A DNA stretch of 55,152 bases from Mediterranea sp. (in: CFB group bacteria) (lineage in GTDB: Bacteria; Bacteroidota; Bacteroidia; Bacteroidales; Bacteroidaceae), in the NCBI GenBank assembly GCA_031287715.1, contig JAITSN010000104.1:1-55152 (forward strand). Direction: 5' to 3'. Positions 42,843 to 51,512 of the stretch are shown here, one piece after another (the first letter of the stretch is position 1; each line of letters starts with the position of its first letter). The notes beneath the pieces are model-generated. The model was not told the DNA's origin, did no database searches, and saw only the letters and a list, made by a program, of their open reading frames with translations. The position numbers and the translations under genes are program-made.

Positions 42843-43913
42843 ATGATGATGGCAAATTTTGAATGTAGAACGGCTGAAGCTGCCGGCTTATTGCAATCGC
42901 TTATCCGTATTCCGTCCCTAAGCCGTGAAGAGGCGGCTGCTGCGGACTTTTTGCAGCGGTTTATTGAAGCGCAGGGCGTGGCGACCGGGCGGAAAGGTAA
43001 TAATGTGTGGTGTTTCGGCCCGGCGTTTTCGGCCCGGAAGCCAACGGTCCTGCTCAACTCTCATATTGATACGGTGAAGCCTTCCGCCGGCTGGCAACGG
43101 GATCCGTTTTGCCCGACGGAGATGAACGGTAGATTATACGGGCTGGGAAGTAACGATGCGGGCGCAAGCGTGGTTTCGCTGTTGTATGCTTTTATGGCAT
43201 TGTGCCGCAGGGAACAGCCTTATAATCTGATCTTCCTGGCTTCTTGCGAGGAGGAGGTGTCCGGGTTGAACGGGATTGAAAGTGTTTTGCCTGAACTTCC
43301 TCCTGTTTCGTTTGCTGTGGTGGGGGAACCTACGGGGATGCAGCTTGCCGTTGCCGAGAAGGGGCTGATGGTGCTGGATGTAACGGTTTCCGGCAAGGCC
43401 GGACATGCTGCGCGGGATGAGGGGGAGAATGCCATATATAAGTCTTTGCGGGATATGGAGTGGTTTCGCGATCATTGTTTTGAGCGGGTGTCTCCGCTTC
43501 TGGGGCCGGTCAAGATGAGTGTTACGCAGATCAATGCCGGCACGCAGCATAATGTGACGCCTGACCGGTGCACGTTTGTTGTTGATGTCCGGAGCAACGA
43601 GTTGTACAGTAATGAGGCGTTGTTTGATATTATCGGCCGGCATGTTTCCGGCGAGGTGAAGGCGCGTTCTTTCCGGTTAAATTCGTCGTGCATCTCCGAA
43701 GAACATCCGTTCGTGCGGAAAGCGGTGTTGTCGGGACGGAAAACGTTCGGTTCGCCAACGCTTTCGGATCAGGCGCTTATGCCGTTCCCTTCGGTGAAAA
43801 TGGGGCCGGGAGATTCTTCAAGGTCTCACACGGCGGACGAATATATTCTTGTCAAGGAGATAGAAGAGGCTATCGGGATGTATATCGGGCTTCTTGATGG
43901 TTTGAGGGTTTGA
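42843..43913 (+). CDS. M20-family deacylase, ArgE/DapE type
   Basis: A 356-residue zinc amidohydrolase. ATG 42843 is chosen because the longer frame would enter the promoter; two more ATGs follow directly (MMMANFECRT). Metal-site motifs are VLLNSHIDTVKP (His/Asp), YGLGSNDAGASVV (bridging Asp), FLASCEEEVSGLNG (catalytic Glu pair), AVVGEPTGM, and GKAGHAARDEGENA in the dimerisation lid, then GPGDSSRSHTADEYI. The GSNDAG and EEEVSG forms resemble Bacteroidetes acetyl/succinyl-ornithine or citrulline deacylases of arginine synthesis, but the substrate is inference because no other arg gene is nearby. Confidence 0.9.
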   Translation: MMMANFECRTAEAAGLLQSLIRIPSLSREEAAAADFLQRFIEAQGVATGRKGNNVWCFGPAFSARKPTVLLNSHIDTVKPSAGWQRDPFCPTEMNGRLYGLGSNDAGASVVSLLYAFMALCRREQPYNLIFLASCEEEVSGLNGIESVLPELPPVSFAVVGEPTGMQLAVAEKGLMVLDVTVSGKAGHAARDEGENAIYKSLRDMEWFRDHCFERVSPLLGPVKMSVTQINAGTQHNVTPDRCTFVVDVRSNELYSNEALFDIIGRHVSGEVKARSFRLNSSCISEEHPFVRKAVLSGRKTFGSPTLSDQALMPFPSVKMGPGDSSRSHTADEYILVKEIEEAIGMYIGLLDGLRV

Positions 43914-43938
43914 GTTTTTAAATCCTCAAATCCTCAAA
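43901..43938. terminator. Convergent hairpin spanning both stop codons
   Basis: TTTGAGGGTTTGAG (43901-43914) pairs with CTCAAATCCTCAAA (43925-43938), with one G-T pair. The left arm includes the stop codon of the M20 gene and the right arm that of the opposing EnvC-like gene. There is no clear T tract in either direction, so termination is likely but not certain. Confidence 0.6.
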
Positions 43939-45154
43939 AACTTAAAAGACTTATCCAGGATTCGGGGTTGAGTTGTTCCCGTTCTTTTCGCAATTGGAAA
44001 TGGAGAACCGTGCGATTATTGTCTGCTTTGTTTGAGTAGATCGTACCCAGGGTCTGCCCGGTCTGGACTTTGTCGCCTTTCTTGACGGCGACGGATGATA
44101 GGTTGCAATAAACCGATATGTAGTTGCCGTGGCGCACCAGCACGTTGGACAGGCCGCTTACGCCGAATACGGATGTTACTTCGCCGTCGAAGATGGCGCG
44201 GGCTTGTGCTCCGGAACGTCCCTGGATGTCGAGGCCTTTATTGTCTAAGGTTACGTTGCGCAGTCCCGGCACGGTGTATTGTCCATAGCGGTTGACGATG
44301 ATGTAGGTGCCGGTTATGGGAACAGGGAATTTGCCGCGGTTATTGATGAAGTTTCCGGATAGTTCGCGATCGGCTTTGCTTAGTGAGAATGTTCCGGCTG
44401 GCGCTGTTGATCCTTTGCGCGATTTTTCTATTTCCTCGGCGATCAGCTTGTCGATACGGATGTTCAGCTGATTTGCTTCACGTCGTTTTTTATCCAGCTC
44501 GCTTTGGAGTGTTTTCTGTTTGTTCTGTAAGGCGGCCAGCAGTTTTTTCTTCGTCTGCTCTTCTGCTTCCAAGCGTTTCTGTTCTTCTTCCCGTTCTTTC
44601 AGCAGCCTTCCTTTTGCTTTTTTGGCAACTTGGAGTTCTGCTCTTTTCTTTTTGATCGTTTTCTGTTTTTCTAAGAGTTCTTCTCCTTGCAAGCGCTGGT
44701 AGGTGGCATATTCGCTTACGTATCGCAGCCTCCGGTAGGTCTGGGCCAGGGTTTCGGCCGAGAAGATAAAGAGCAGCTTTTCTTCTATCGTGCGGTTTTT
44801 ATAGAGGTATTGCACGGAGGCTTCGTATTTTTTCTTTTTGTCGTCCAAGTTTTTTTCCAGCCGCTTCAGTTCACGCTCCATGGTGTTGAGTTGCCGGTTG
44901 ATCGTTTCCATATCGCGGTTGATCTGCCGGATGTACAGTTTGCGTTTGGCGATTTGTCCGGTAAGCGTGTTCAGGCTGTTGAGTTGCCCGGTGACGTCGT
45001 TTTTCGTCGAGCGGATGAGTGTTTCGGATTCCCTTATCTGCTTTTGCAGTATAGCGCGCTTGTTTTCCAACTCTTTGATCACGTTATTCGTTTGCGCAAA
45101 AACGGGAAGGATCAGGCACGCACAGAAAGCCAGGGCAACAGAGATCCGTCTCAT
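43934..45154 (-). CDS. EnvC-like murein hydrolase activator (coiled coil plus M23/LytM domain)
   Basis: A 406-residue periplasmic protein. The signal peptide (ISVALAFCACLILPVFAQ) is followed by a long coiled coil (about 25-250: ENKRAILQKQIRESE, DDKKKKYEASVQYLYKN, EEEQKRLEAEEQTKKK). A LytM-type C-terminal domain begins about 290 (YGQYTVPGLRNVTLDNKGLDIQG). The metal His of the usual HxGxD is replaced (NKGLD), and only HFQ remains of the HxH. The domain is therefore degenerate, as in EnvC, which activates amidases at division rather than cutting peptidoglycan. Its start overlaps the DUF4292 stop by 4 bp, making it the last gene of the dut-TPR-DUF4292-EnvC operon. Confidence 0.92.
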   Translation of the reverse strand: MRRISVALAFCACLILPVFAQTNNVIKELENKRAILQKQIRESETLIRSTKNDVTGQLNSLNTLTGQIAKRKLYIRQINRDMETINRQLNTMERELKRLEKNLDDKKKKYEASVQYLYKNRTIEEKLLFIFSAETLAQTYRRLRYVSEYATYQRLQGEELLEKQKTIKKKRAELQVAKKAKGRLLKEREEEQKRLEAEEQTKKKLLAALQNKQKTLQSELDKKRREANQLNIRIDKLIAEEIEKSRKGSTAPAGTFSLSKADRELSGNFINNRGKFPVPITGTYIIVNRYGQYTVPGLRNVTLDNKGLDIQGRSGAQARAIFDGEVTSVFGVSGLSNVLVRHGNYISVYCNLSSVAVKKGDKVQTGQTLGTIYSNKADNNRTVLHFQLRKEREQLNPESWISLLSF

Positions 45155-46020
45155 AGATCTTCCAGCATTTTTAAGACATCACTTAGCCGGATTTGTTCAT
45201 AGCGGGGGGGGATGCTTGTTGGCGTCAGCGTTTGTTCATCGACCGACAATCGGGATAATTCGAGTATTGTCCGGCCGGGATCGTTCTTGTTTCCTGCAAT
45301 CACCGTCATTTCCGAAGGGAACATTGTTTGGCCGACAGGAACGAAGCCGGTATATTCCCATTGCAGGCGGAAGGAGGAGGAATGGGGTTCGATCGAACTG
45401 CTTAGCAGGCGGCCGGTTTCGATAGAGGCCAGGAATGAGTAAACGAACTCGTGGGAGTTGCCCAGAAGCTGCATGTTGTTGTCTCCATGGCTCCGGACTT
45501 GGAACGAAGAGTAATCTTTGCGGGTCAGGTGGTATTTACCCGGCTGGAAAATGGCGTTGGAGAAGAAGGATTGCAACATCGGGAAGTCGACTTCCGTATG
45601 GAGCAATTCGCGAAGTCCGGAGAGGGGTACTGACACGTATCGCTTATTCATCCGGTCGATGACCAATATGTTTTCCGGCGAGATCTCAATGCGGGCGGCT
45701 TCGGTACGGATAATGGGCAGCAGCAATGAGATCCGGATCAGCTGGTCGCGCTGCATTTTAAGCGTGCCGTTCAGGGTATATTCTCCTTTTTTCAACGGTA
45801 TGGTCAGCCGCAGCTGGGAGGAGAAAGAATCAAATGCCGGCGTGTTTCTTATCACGGCTTCCAACAGTTCTTCGCTATCCGCGCGCATGGCGTTTCCGCC
45901 TTGAACGGCTGTCTTGACGGACTTGCACGATACAAGCAGCAGGGCGGACAGCAATGCGGCAAATGCTACTTTCGTATATCTTCTTAAATCAATTTTCGTA
46001 TATTTTCTTAAATCAATCAT
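45151..46020 (-). CDS. DUF4292 lipoprotein
   Basis: A 289-residue lipoprotein with lipobox LLLVSC (Cys about 32). It matches the Bacteroidetes DUF4292 pattern, related to LolA/LolB-like beta-folds: SFSSQLRLTIPLKKGEYTLN, LKMQRDQLIRISLLLPI, and ENILVIDRMNKRYVSVPLS. ATG 46020 is preferred; it overlaps the TPR stop by 8 bp. The n-region carries an exact-looking duplication, IDLRKYTK then IDLRRYTK, encoded by two 24-bp direct repeats (45971-45994 and 45995-46018). A role in lipoprotein or outer-membrane handling is inference from the fold and the envelope operon. Confidence 0.85.
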   Translation of the reverse strand: MIDLRKYTKIDLRRYTKVAFAALLSALLLVSCKSVKTAVQGGNAMRADSEELLEAVIRNTPAFDSFSSQLRLTIPLKKGEYTLNGTLKMQRDQLIRISLLLPIIRTEAARIEISPENILVIDRMNKRYVSVPLSGLRELLHTEVDFPMLQSFFSNAIFQPGKYHLTRKDYSSFQVRSHGDNNMQLLGNSHEFVYSFLASIETGRLLSSSIEPHSSSFRLQWEYTGFVPVGQTMFPSEMTVIAGNKNDPGRTILELSRLSVDEQTLTPTSIPPRYEQIRLSDVLKMLEDL

Positions 46021-47782
46021 GCTTTTCGGGTACATATTTTTTCTTTTTTATTTTTTGTTCCAGGGTTTTCGATTCGCTGCCCATTTCCTGCGCTTTTAGC
46101 CAAAGCGTTATGGCGCGGTCAACGTCGCCGCTCATATAATGGATGTCTCCGGCATGTTCGATGATGACTTCGCTTTCGTCTCCTCCGTTTTTCAACGCAT
46201 CGTCAATGAACAGGCGCGCCTGAACGAAATCGCCTTTTTCAAAAAGGATCCAGGCGTAGGTATCTAAGTAAGTCGGGTTTCCGGGTTCGGCTTTCACGGT
46301 TTTGTAGCTCATCTCTTCGGCGCGGTCGAGATCACGGCGTTCGATGGACAGGTAATACGCGTAGTTGTTCAATGCGCCTGTATTCGACGGATTATAGACA
46401 AGTGCGGAGTCATAGGCGGCATACGCTTCTTTCATTTGGTTGCGGGTATGCCGTATGTCGCCCATCATGCTGTAAAAGTCGGAGATGACCGTTTTGTCCG
46501 TTTTGTCTGTTACATGTTTCAATGCTTCTTCGTATGCAGCCAGCGCCTCGTCGTATTTTTCCCCTTGATAGCAGGCTATGCCCATGTAGAAATAAAATTC
46601 GATCTTGTCGGGGAAGACTTCAATCCCTGGTTTGCAGATGCGTATAACCTCTTCGTAATCGTTCTTTTGGATCGCTATTCCGAGAAGGGTCATGCGGGCG
46701 GCGGCATTTGCGGGATCTAATTGCAGGATATGTTCCAGCACGGGGGCGGCCCGGTCTTCCATCTTCTTTGACAGGAGATATTGGGTGTACAGCATCGGGA
46801 TAATGGTGTCTTCAGTATCCAGTTCGATGATACGGTCGAACATGGAGATGATTTCCGTGCTGTCTTTCCGCGACTGGGCGTCACCTGCGATAAACTGCCG
46901 CATCAGGTTTAGTTTCAGGTCGGCAGATACGTCTTTGTTCAGCAAGATCGTATCCAGTTGCCGGTAGTAGAGTTCTTTCTCGCCGGTGGCGTCGTAATAG
47001 GCCGCCATTGAGACTTGCACCAGCGGATTGTCCGGCTCGCGTTCCAACACTTTCTTATAGATGTCGTAAGCCTCTTCTTTTTTATTATTCTGCAGGTAGA
47101 CGTCTCCCCGGATCGTCAAGTAGTGCATGTTCAGCGGATACTCTTTCACCAGATTGTCTATTTCCCGAAAGGCTTTTTTGTCGTCTTTCATTTGCAGGTA
47201 AATGCGGAATTTCTCCATACTGATCTCTTCGTTCTTCCCCATCTTGTCTTCTATGCGATCCAGGGTTGCGATCATCTTCTCGAAGTTCTGTTGCTTGCCG
47301 TAGAGTTCCAATAGGGCAAACAGAGGCTCCTGTTTGTCTGGAAAGCGGGTCGTCATCGACTCTAAGAGGGCGGTTGCCTCTTTTGTTTTTTCCAACTGCC
47401 GGTATAGGGCGGCCAGCGCCTGACTGTACCAGTAATTGTCGGGGGCGTATGCCGCGGCCCGCTTCAGACAGTCAAGGCCAAGCTCTTTCTGCCCCAGGAA
47501 TTGATGGTACCGGGAGATCTCATAAAGTACGGACGGCGCATCCGGATCTATGTCCAAGCAATGCCGGAATAAATCGAACGATGCGTCATGCTTGTTCAGT
47601 GCCTTCATGCGGATGGCTTCCAAAAAGAAGTAATCGTATTTCCGTTGTTGTTCCGGGGTCAGCTGCCTGCCCGGCAAAGCCGTCTTTTGCAGTTCGAGGG
47701 CCTTGCGGGCGGAGGTGCAGGAAACAAGTGCACCTGCAAGTATGACCGTAGCGAGGAACAAGCCTTTTATTCTATAACTCAT
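46013..47782 (-). CDS. TPR-repeat lipoprotein
   Basis: A 589-residue lipoprotein with lipobox LAGALVSC (Cys about 22). The mature part is a TPR superhelix with many units, for example FLEAIRMKALNKHDASFDLF, FYFYMGIACYQGEKYDEALA and AAYDSALVYNPSNTGALNNY. The terminal unit AITLWLKAQEMGSESKTLEQ precedes a Lys-rich end (KIKKKKYVPEKHD). TPR lipoproteins of this type are scaffolds in the Bacteroidetes envelope. It sits between dut and DUF4292 in an operon of envelope genes and overlaps DUF4292 by 8 bp. Confidence 0.93.
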   Translation of the reverse strand: MSYRIKGLFLATVILAGALVSCTSARKALELQKTALPGRQLTPEQQRKYDYFFLEAIRMKALNKHDASFDLFRHCLDIDPDAPSVLYEISRYHQFLGQKELGLDCLKRAAAYAPDNYWYSQALAALYRQLEKTKEATALLESMTTRFPDKQEPLFALLELYGKQQNFEKMIATLDRIEDKMGKNEEISMEKFRIYLQMKDDKKAFREIDNLVKEYPLNMHYLTIRGDVYLQNNKKEEAYDIYKKVLEREPDNPLVQVSMAAYYDATGEKELYYRQLDTILLNKDVSADLKLNLMRQFIAGDAQSRKDSTEIISMFDRIIELDTEDTIIPMLYTQYLLSKKMEDRAAPVLEHILQLDPANAAARMTLLGIAIQKNDYEEVIRICKPGIEVFPDKIEFYFYMGIACYQGEKYDEALAAYEEALKHVTDKTDKTVISDFYSMMGDIRHTRNQMKEAYAAYDSALVYNPSNTGALNNYAYYLSIERRDLDRAEEMSYKTVKAEPGNPTYLDTYAWILFEKGDFVQARLFIDDALKNGGDESEVIIEHAGDIHYMSGDVDRAITLWLKAQEMGSESKTLEQKIKKKKYVPEKHD

Positions 47783-47834
47783 GGGTTAATTTGTTCGATA
47801 GTTATTAGCAGTCGGAATTGGGGATTGCCGCGCT

Positions 47835-48266
47835 TCATCGTCCGGTGTGGCCGAATCCTCCGGCGCCGCGTTCCGTATCGTCCAGCTCGTCCGCCAGCTG
47901 CCATCTGGCTTGTTCGTGACGGGCGATGATCATTTGTGCGATGCGCTCGCCGTCTTCGACAACAAATGTTTCGGAAGAGAGGTTTACCAGGATGACACAG
48001 ATCTCTCCGCGGTAATCGGCGTCGATTGTTCCGGGAGAATTCAACACCGTGATGCCTTTCTTTACGGCAAGTCCGCTGCGTGGACGTATCTGCGCTTCGT
48101 ACCCCGGCGGCACGGCAATATACAGACCTGTGGGAACTAAGCAGCGTTGCAGCGGCTTTAATGTTACGGGTTCGCTGATGTTGGCGCGGATGTCCATTCC
48201 TGCCGATAATTTAGTGGCATACGCCGGAAGCGGATGCTTCGATTTGTTTATGACTTGTATCTGCAT
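47835..48266 (-). CDS. dut: dUTP diphosphatase
   Basis: A 143-residue trimeric dUTPase that hydrolyses dUTP to dUMP and pyrophosphate, limiting uracil in DNA and feeding dTMP synthesis. All five motifs are visible: SAGMDIRAN (I), [11 protein letters not shown] (II), [10 protein letters not shown] (III, with catalytic Asp and Tyr), [13 protein letters not shown] (IV) and [11 protein letters not shown] (V, the mobile glycine-rich tail with Phe). Length is standard. It heads the envelope operon and is divergent from dgt; a near-consensus minus-strand box TATTTTCG lies at 48302-48295. Confidence 0.98.
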   Translation of the reverse strand: MQIQVINKSKHPLPAYATKLSAGMDIRANISEPVTLKPLQRCLVPTGLYIAVPPGYEAQIRPRSGLAVKKGITVLNSPGTIDADYRGEICVILVNLSSETFVVEDGERIAQMIIARHEQARWQLADELDDTERGAGGFGHTGR

Positions 48267-48323
48267 AATTCCATCTGTTTTCTTTATTCACTTGCGAAAA
48301 TAGTATTTTACCCCTGTTTTCTC

Positions 48324-48331
48324 TACATTTG
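48324..48331 (+). promoter_or_regulatory. -7 box for dgt
   Basis: TACATTTG matches TAnnTTTG exactly, 48 bp before the dgt start codon, in the dut-dgt divergent interval. Confidence 0.5.
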
Positions 48332-48378
48332 CAAGGGTTAAATGCACCGTATTTTATGTTTTTAAGGTTTTTGCGAAG

Positions 48379-49707
48379 ATGATGGATTGGAGAAAACTTA
48401 TATCGGCCCAGCGTTTCGGAATGGAAGATATTAACAACCGGCGACAAGAAAACCGTTCGGAGTTTCAACGTGATTATGACAGGCTTATTTTTTCTGCGCC
48501 TTTCCGCCGGCTGCAGAACAAGACGCAAGTTTTTCCCTTGCCCGGCAGCGTATTCGTTCACAACAGATTGACCCATAGCCTCGAAGTATCCAGCGTAGGC
48601 CGTTCTTTGGGGAACGACACGGCCAAGGCTATCCTCAAGAAGCGTCCGGAACTGCAAGATTCGTTCCTGCCCGAGATCGACGCCATCGTCTCGGCGGCAT
48701 GTCTTGCCCACGACTTGGGCAACCCGCCGTTCGGCCATTCGGGCGAGCGTTCCATTTCAACTTATTTCTCCGAAGGCAGAGGGCTGGAGCTTAAAGATAA
48801 ACTATCGGACAGGCAATGGCAGGATCTGATTCACTTTGAAGGAAACGCCAACGCCTTCCGTCTGCTCACCCATCAGTTTGAAGGCCGCAGGAAAGGCGGG
48901 TTTGCCATGACCTACACCACCTTGGCGTCCATTGTGAAGTATCCGTATTCGTCGAGCCTGGCAGGAGCAAAAGGGAAGTTCGGCTTTTTCACCAGCGAAG
49001 AAGACGGTTTCCGCCACATAGCCGATACGCTGGGGATTAAGAAGCTGAACGACGACCCGCTGAGATATGTGCGCCATCCGCTGGTTTATCTTGTGGAGGC
49101 GGCAGACGACATCTGCTATCAGGTGATGGACATTGAAGATGCCCATAAACTTAAGATCCTGACCACGGAGGAGACGATCCGCCTGCTCATGGACTATTTT
49201 GATAAGGAAAGACAGGACAGGATCCGCGAAACGTTTACCCGCGTGAGCGACAGAAACGAGCAGATCGCCTACCTGCGCTCGTCCGTTATCGGACTGTTGA
49301 TCAAGGAGTGCACGCGGGTATTTGTCGACAATGAAGCCGCTATCCTGGAAGGCGGGTTTGAAGGCGCGCTTATCGGCTGTATTTCCGAACGGGCGTCGGA
49401 TGCCTACAAGAACTGTGAGATCGTATCCATGGAAAAGATCTACCGTTCGCGCGACGTGCTCGACATTGAGCTTGCCGGATTCCGCGTCATCAATACATTG
49501 CTCGATCTGATGATCGACGCTGTGACCTCTCCCGAAAAGGCATACTCACGGCTGCTCATCGACCGTGTTTCGGAACAGTATAACATCAAAGCGCCCGAAC
49601 TCTACGATCGTGTTCAGGCGGTACTCGATTATGTCTCGGGCATGACGGATGTCTTTGCCCTCGACTTGTACCGGAAGATCAAAGGAAACAGCCTCCCCGC
49701 AGTTTAA
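48379..49707 (+). CDS. dgt: Deoxyguanosinetriphosphate triphosphohydrolase-like HD-domain protein
   Basis: A 442-residue HD-domain enzyme that splits dNTPs to deoxynucleoside and triphosphate. The N-terminus (RQENRSEFQRDYDRLIFSAPFRRLQNKTQVF) is the dGTPase hallmark, followed by VHNRLTHSLEVSSVGRSLG and the HD pair CLAHDLGNPPFGHSGE. Later VEAADDICYQVMDIEDAHKL supplies the last metal Asp. Length fits the bacterial class with a short C-terminus. A second ATG is 3 bp in. Divergent from dut, so two dNTP-pool enzymes share one control region. Confidence 0.95.
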   Translation: MMDWRKLISAQRFGMEDINNRRQENRSEFQRDYDRLIFSAPFRRLQNKTQVFPLPGSVFVHNRLTHSLEVSSVGRSLGNDTAKAILKKRPELQDSFLPEIDAIVSAACLAHDLGNPPFGHSGERSISTYFSEGRGLELKDKLSDRQWQDLIHFEGNANAFRLLTHQFEGRRKGGFAMTYTTLASIVKYPYSSSLAGAKGKFGFFTSEEDGFRHIADTLGIKKLNDDPLRYVRHPLVYLVEAADDICYQVMDIEDAHKLKILTTEETIRLLMDYFDKERQDRIRETFTRVSDRNEQIAYLRSSVIGLLIKECTRVFVDNEAAILEGGFEGALIGCISERASDAYKNCEIVSMEKIYRSRDVLDIELAGFRVINTLLDLMIDAVTSPEKAYSRLLIDRVSEQYNIKAPELYDRVQAVLDYVSGMTDVFALDLYRKIKGNSLPAV

Positions 49708-49713
49708 TACGGC

Positions 49714-49766
49714 ACAGCCTCACCCCGGCCCTCTCTTTTGGAGAGGGGAAGGTGAGGCTGTTGGGC
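49714..49766. terminator. Bidirectional terminator between dgt and the MFS gene
   Basis: ACAGCCTCACC (49714-49724) pairs perfectly with 49751-49761, and inside it CCTCTC-TTTTG-GAGAGG closes the hairpin. It sits between convergent genes. The sequence belongs to the CCTCACCCCGGCCCTCTC family also seen at 53826-53880 and, diverged, at 10586-10731. Confidence 0.8.
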
Positions 49767-49780
49767 TTTCGGAAAATAAG

Positions 49781-51226
49781 TTAGTCTAACGTGATGGGCC
49801 TGTATTTCGGCACGAGCGATTTCATGACCGTCCAGCCAATGAGGTAGGCAACGGCGCAGATACAGAATACAATGAAGTAACCGGCCGGTTTACCTGTAAA
49901 TCCCATGAATCCCATCTGCACCTTATCGGCGTAAACAAACAGGTTGCCTGCAAAATATTGCAGCAACATGGAACCTAAACCGCCGGCCATTCCGCCGATA
50001 CCGGTAATAGAGGCAATAGCCGTTTTAGGGAACATATCGCCCACGGTTGAGAAAATGTTGGCAGACCAGGATTGGTGCGCAGCGCCGCCGATGCCGATCA
50101 TGACAACGGGCAGCCACGGCGAGATCGTTCCAAGCGGCTGGGCAAACAGCACGACCAATGGGAAGAATGCAAAGATCAGCATCGCCTTCATGCGGGCGGC
50201 ATAAGGGTCCAGCCCCGTTTTGTTTATGATAATGGTGGGTAATTTGCCGCCATAGATGGATAGCATGGTGATGGCATAAAGCGTGAAGATCAGCGCCATA
50301 CCCAATCCCTCCGAGGTTTTGATGCCAAACTGGGTATTCAGGTAGGAAGGTGTCCAGAACAGGAAGAACCACCATACGCCGTCGGTCATGAATTTGCCGA
50401 AAGCAAATGCCCATGTTTGTTTGTATTCGAAGCATTGCCAGAAAGGTATTTTCTTCTCCTGGCCGTCGGCATCCTTAACCGCTTCGCCTTCGATGAGTTT
50501 ATCCTGTTCGATGTATTCAAGCTCGGCTTTGTTCACAAATTTGCTCTTGACGGGTGTATTGTACAGGAAGACCCAGAATCCCATCCAGATGAAGCCCAAG
50601 GCGCCGATTAGAATGAATGCCATTTCCCATCCGAAATGCTTAGCCAAAGGGGGGATACTCAACGGGGCGATCAGCGCACCGATAGAAGCGCCGGCATTGA
50701 ATATCGACGTGGCGTATGCGCGGTCTTTCTTAGGGAAATATTCCGCCGTTACCTTAATGGCAGCGGGGAAGTTGCCGGCCTCGCCTAATGCCAAAATGCA
50801 GCGGGCAACTAAGAAGCAGTACATGCTGATCGTTGCAATAACAACGGCCGTATCGCCGGCGGCAGCCACCAATTCCGCCGCACTGTGCAGCCCGGCATAT
50901 GCCTCGGTCACTACTCCGCAAAGCGCATGAAGACATGCACCCACAGACCATACGCCGATAGCCCAGAGAAATCCTTTTTTACTACCCATCCAATCGACAA
51001 AGCGGCCGGCGAATAACATGCAAACGGCGTAGCAGATTGAAAATACAGCTGTGATCATACCGTAGTGGGATTCGTCCCAGTGAAATTCCGGCTTGATAAA
51101 CTCATCCCATGTCAGGGATAAAACCTGCCTGTCAAGGTAGTTGATTGTCGTAGCAAAAAAAAGCATAGCACAGATCGTCCATCTGTAGTTCGTCATCTTT
51201 TCGCCCACTTTTTGAAATGCATTCAT
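49781..51226 (-). CDS. Major facilitator transporter, hexuronate (ExuT)-like
   Basis: A 481-residue membrane protein with about twelve hydrophobic segments. The start at 51226 (MNAFQKVGEKMTNYRWTI) avoids an AT-rich leader containing the promoter. The first loop WTICAMLFFATTINYLDRQVLS is the anion:cation symporter hallmark, followed by GMITAVFSICYAVCMLFAGR and DWMGSKKGF. The segment CILALGEAGNFPAAIKVTAE closely matches hexuronate and sugar-acid carriers (GEAGNFPAAIK). Neighbouring GH105 and CE8 genes support uptake of galacturonate or unsaturated uronate. The family is firm and the substrate is inference. Confidence 0.92.
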   Translation of the reverse strand: MNAFQKVGEKMTNYRWTICAMLFFATTINYLDRQVLSLTWDEFIKPEFHWDESHYGMITAVFSICYAVCMLFAGRFVDWMGSKKGFLWAIGVWSVGACLHALCGVVTEAYAGLHSAAELVAAAGDTAVVIATISMYCFLVARCILALGEAGNFPAAIKVTAEYFPKKDRAYATSIFNAGASIGALIAPLSIPPLAKHFGWEMAFILIGALGFIWMGFWVFLYNTPVKSKFVNKAELEYIEQDKLIEGEAVKDADGQEKKIPFWQCFEYKQTWAFAFGKFMTDGVWWFFLFWTPSYLNTQFGIKTSEGLGMALIFTLYAITMLSIYGGKLPTIIINKTGLDPYAARMKAMLIFAFFPLVVLFAQPLGTISPWLPVVMIGIGGAAHQSWSANIFSTVGDMFPKTAIASITGIGGMAGGLGSMLLQYFAGNLFVYADKVQMGFMGFTGKPAGYFIVFCICAVAYLIGWTVMKSLVPKYRPITLD

Positions 51227-51265
51227 GATGATTGATTTAATAATTGATTTGTTTTGATTTGAGGC

Positions 51266-51273
51266 CAAAAATA
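51266..51273 (-). promoter_or_regulatory. -7 box for the MFS gene
   Basis: Minus-strand TATTTTTG, an exact TAnnTTTG match, 40 bp before the start codon at 51226. The rest of the 51274-51512 interval holds only a one-mismatch plus-strand box (TATTTTCG, about 51447) for the GH105 gene. Confidence 0.5.
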
Positions 51274-51512
51274 CATAATATTTGAGAAAACCATCCATAT
51301 TTACCGTTTATTTTCCCGCATACCGTTTATTCCCTTTGGTGTATTTTATGAAACGCATAATGTAAAGGGATTGCAGTTGTTTGCTTGCACGATAATAAAT
51401 ATTCCACTTATTCGAGCGAAATATGCACTGTAAGGAGATGCTATACTATTATTTTCGTACAACATAATTTTGATGGAAATACTGTTATTGATCCTTTAAT
51501 ACCAATAAAAAT

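Noticed and set aside
47835..49707. Antiphage nucleotide-depletion module formed by dut and dgt
   Set aside because: Both proteins have housekeeping length and motifs and sit beside conserved envelope genes; nothing marks a defence island.
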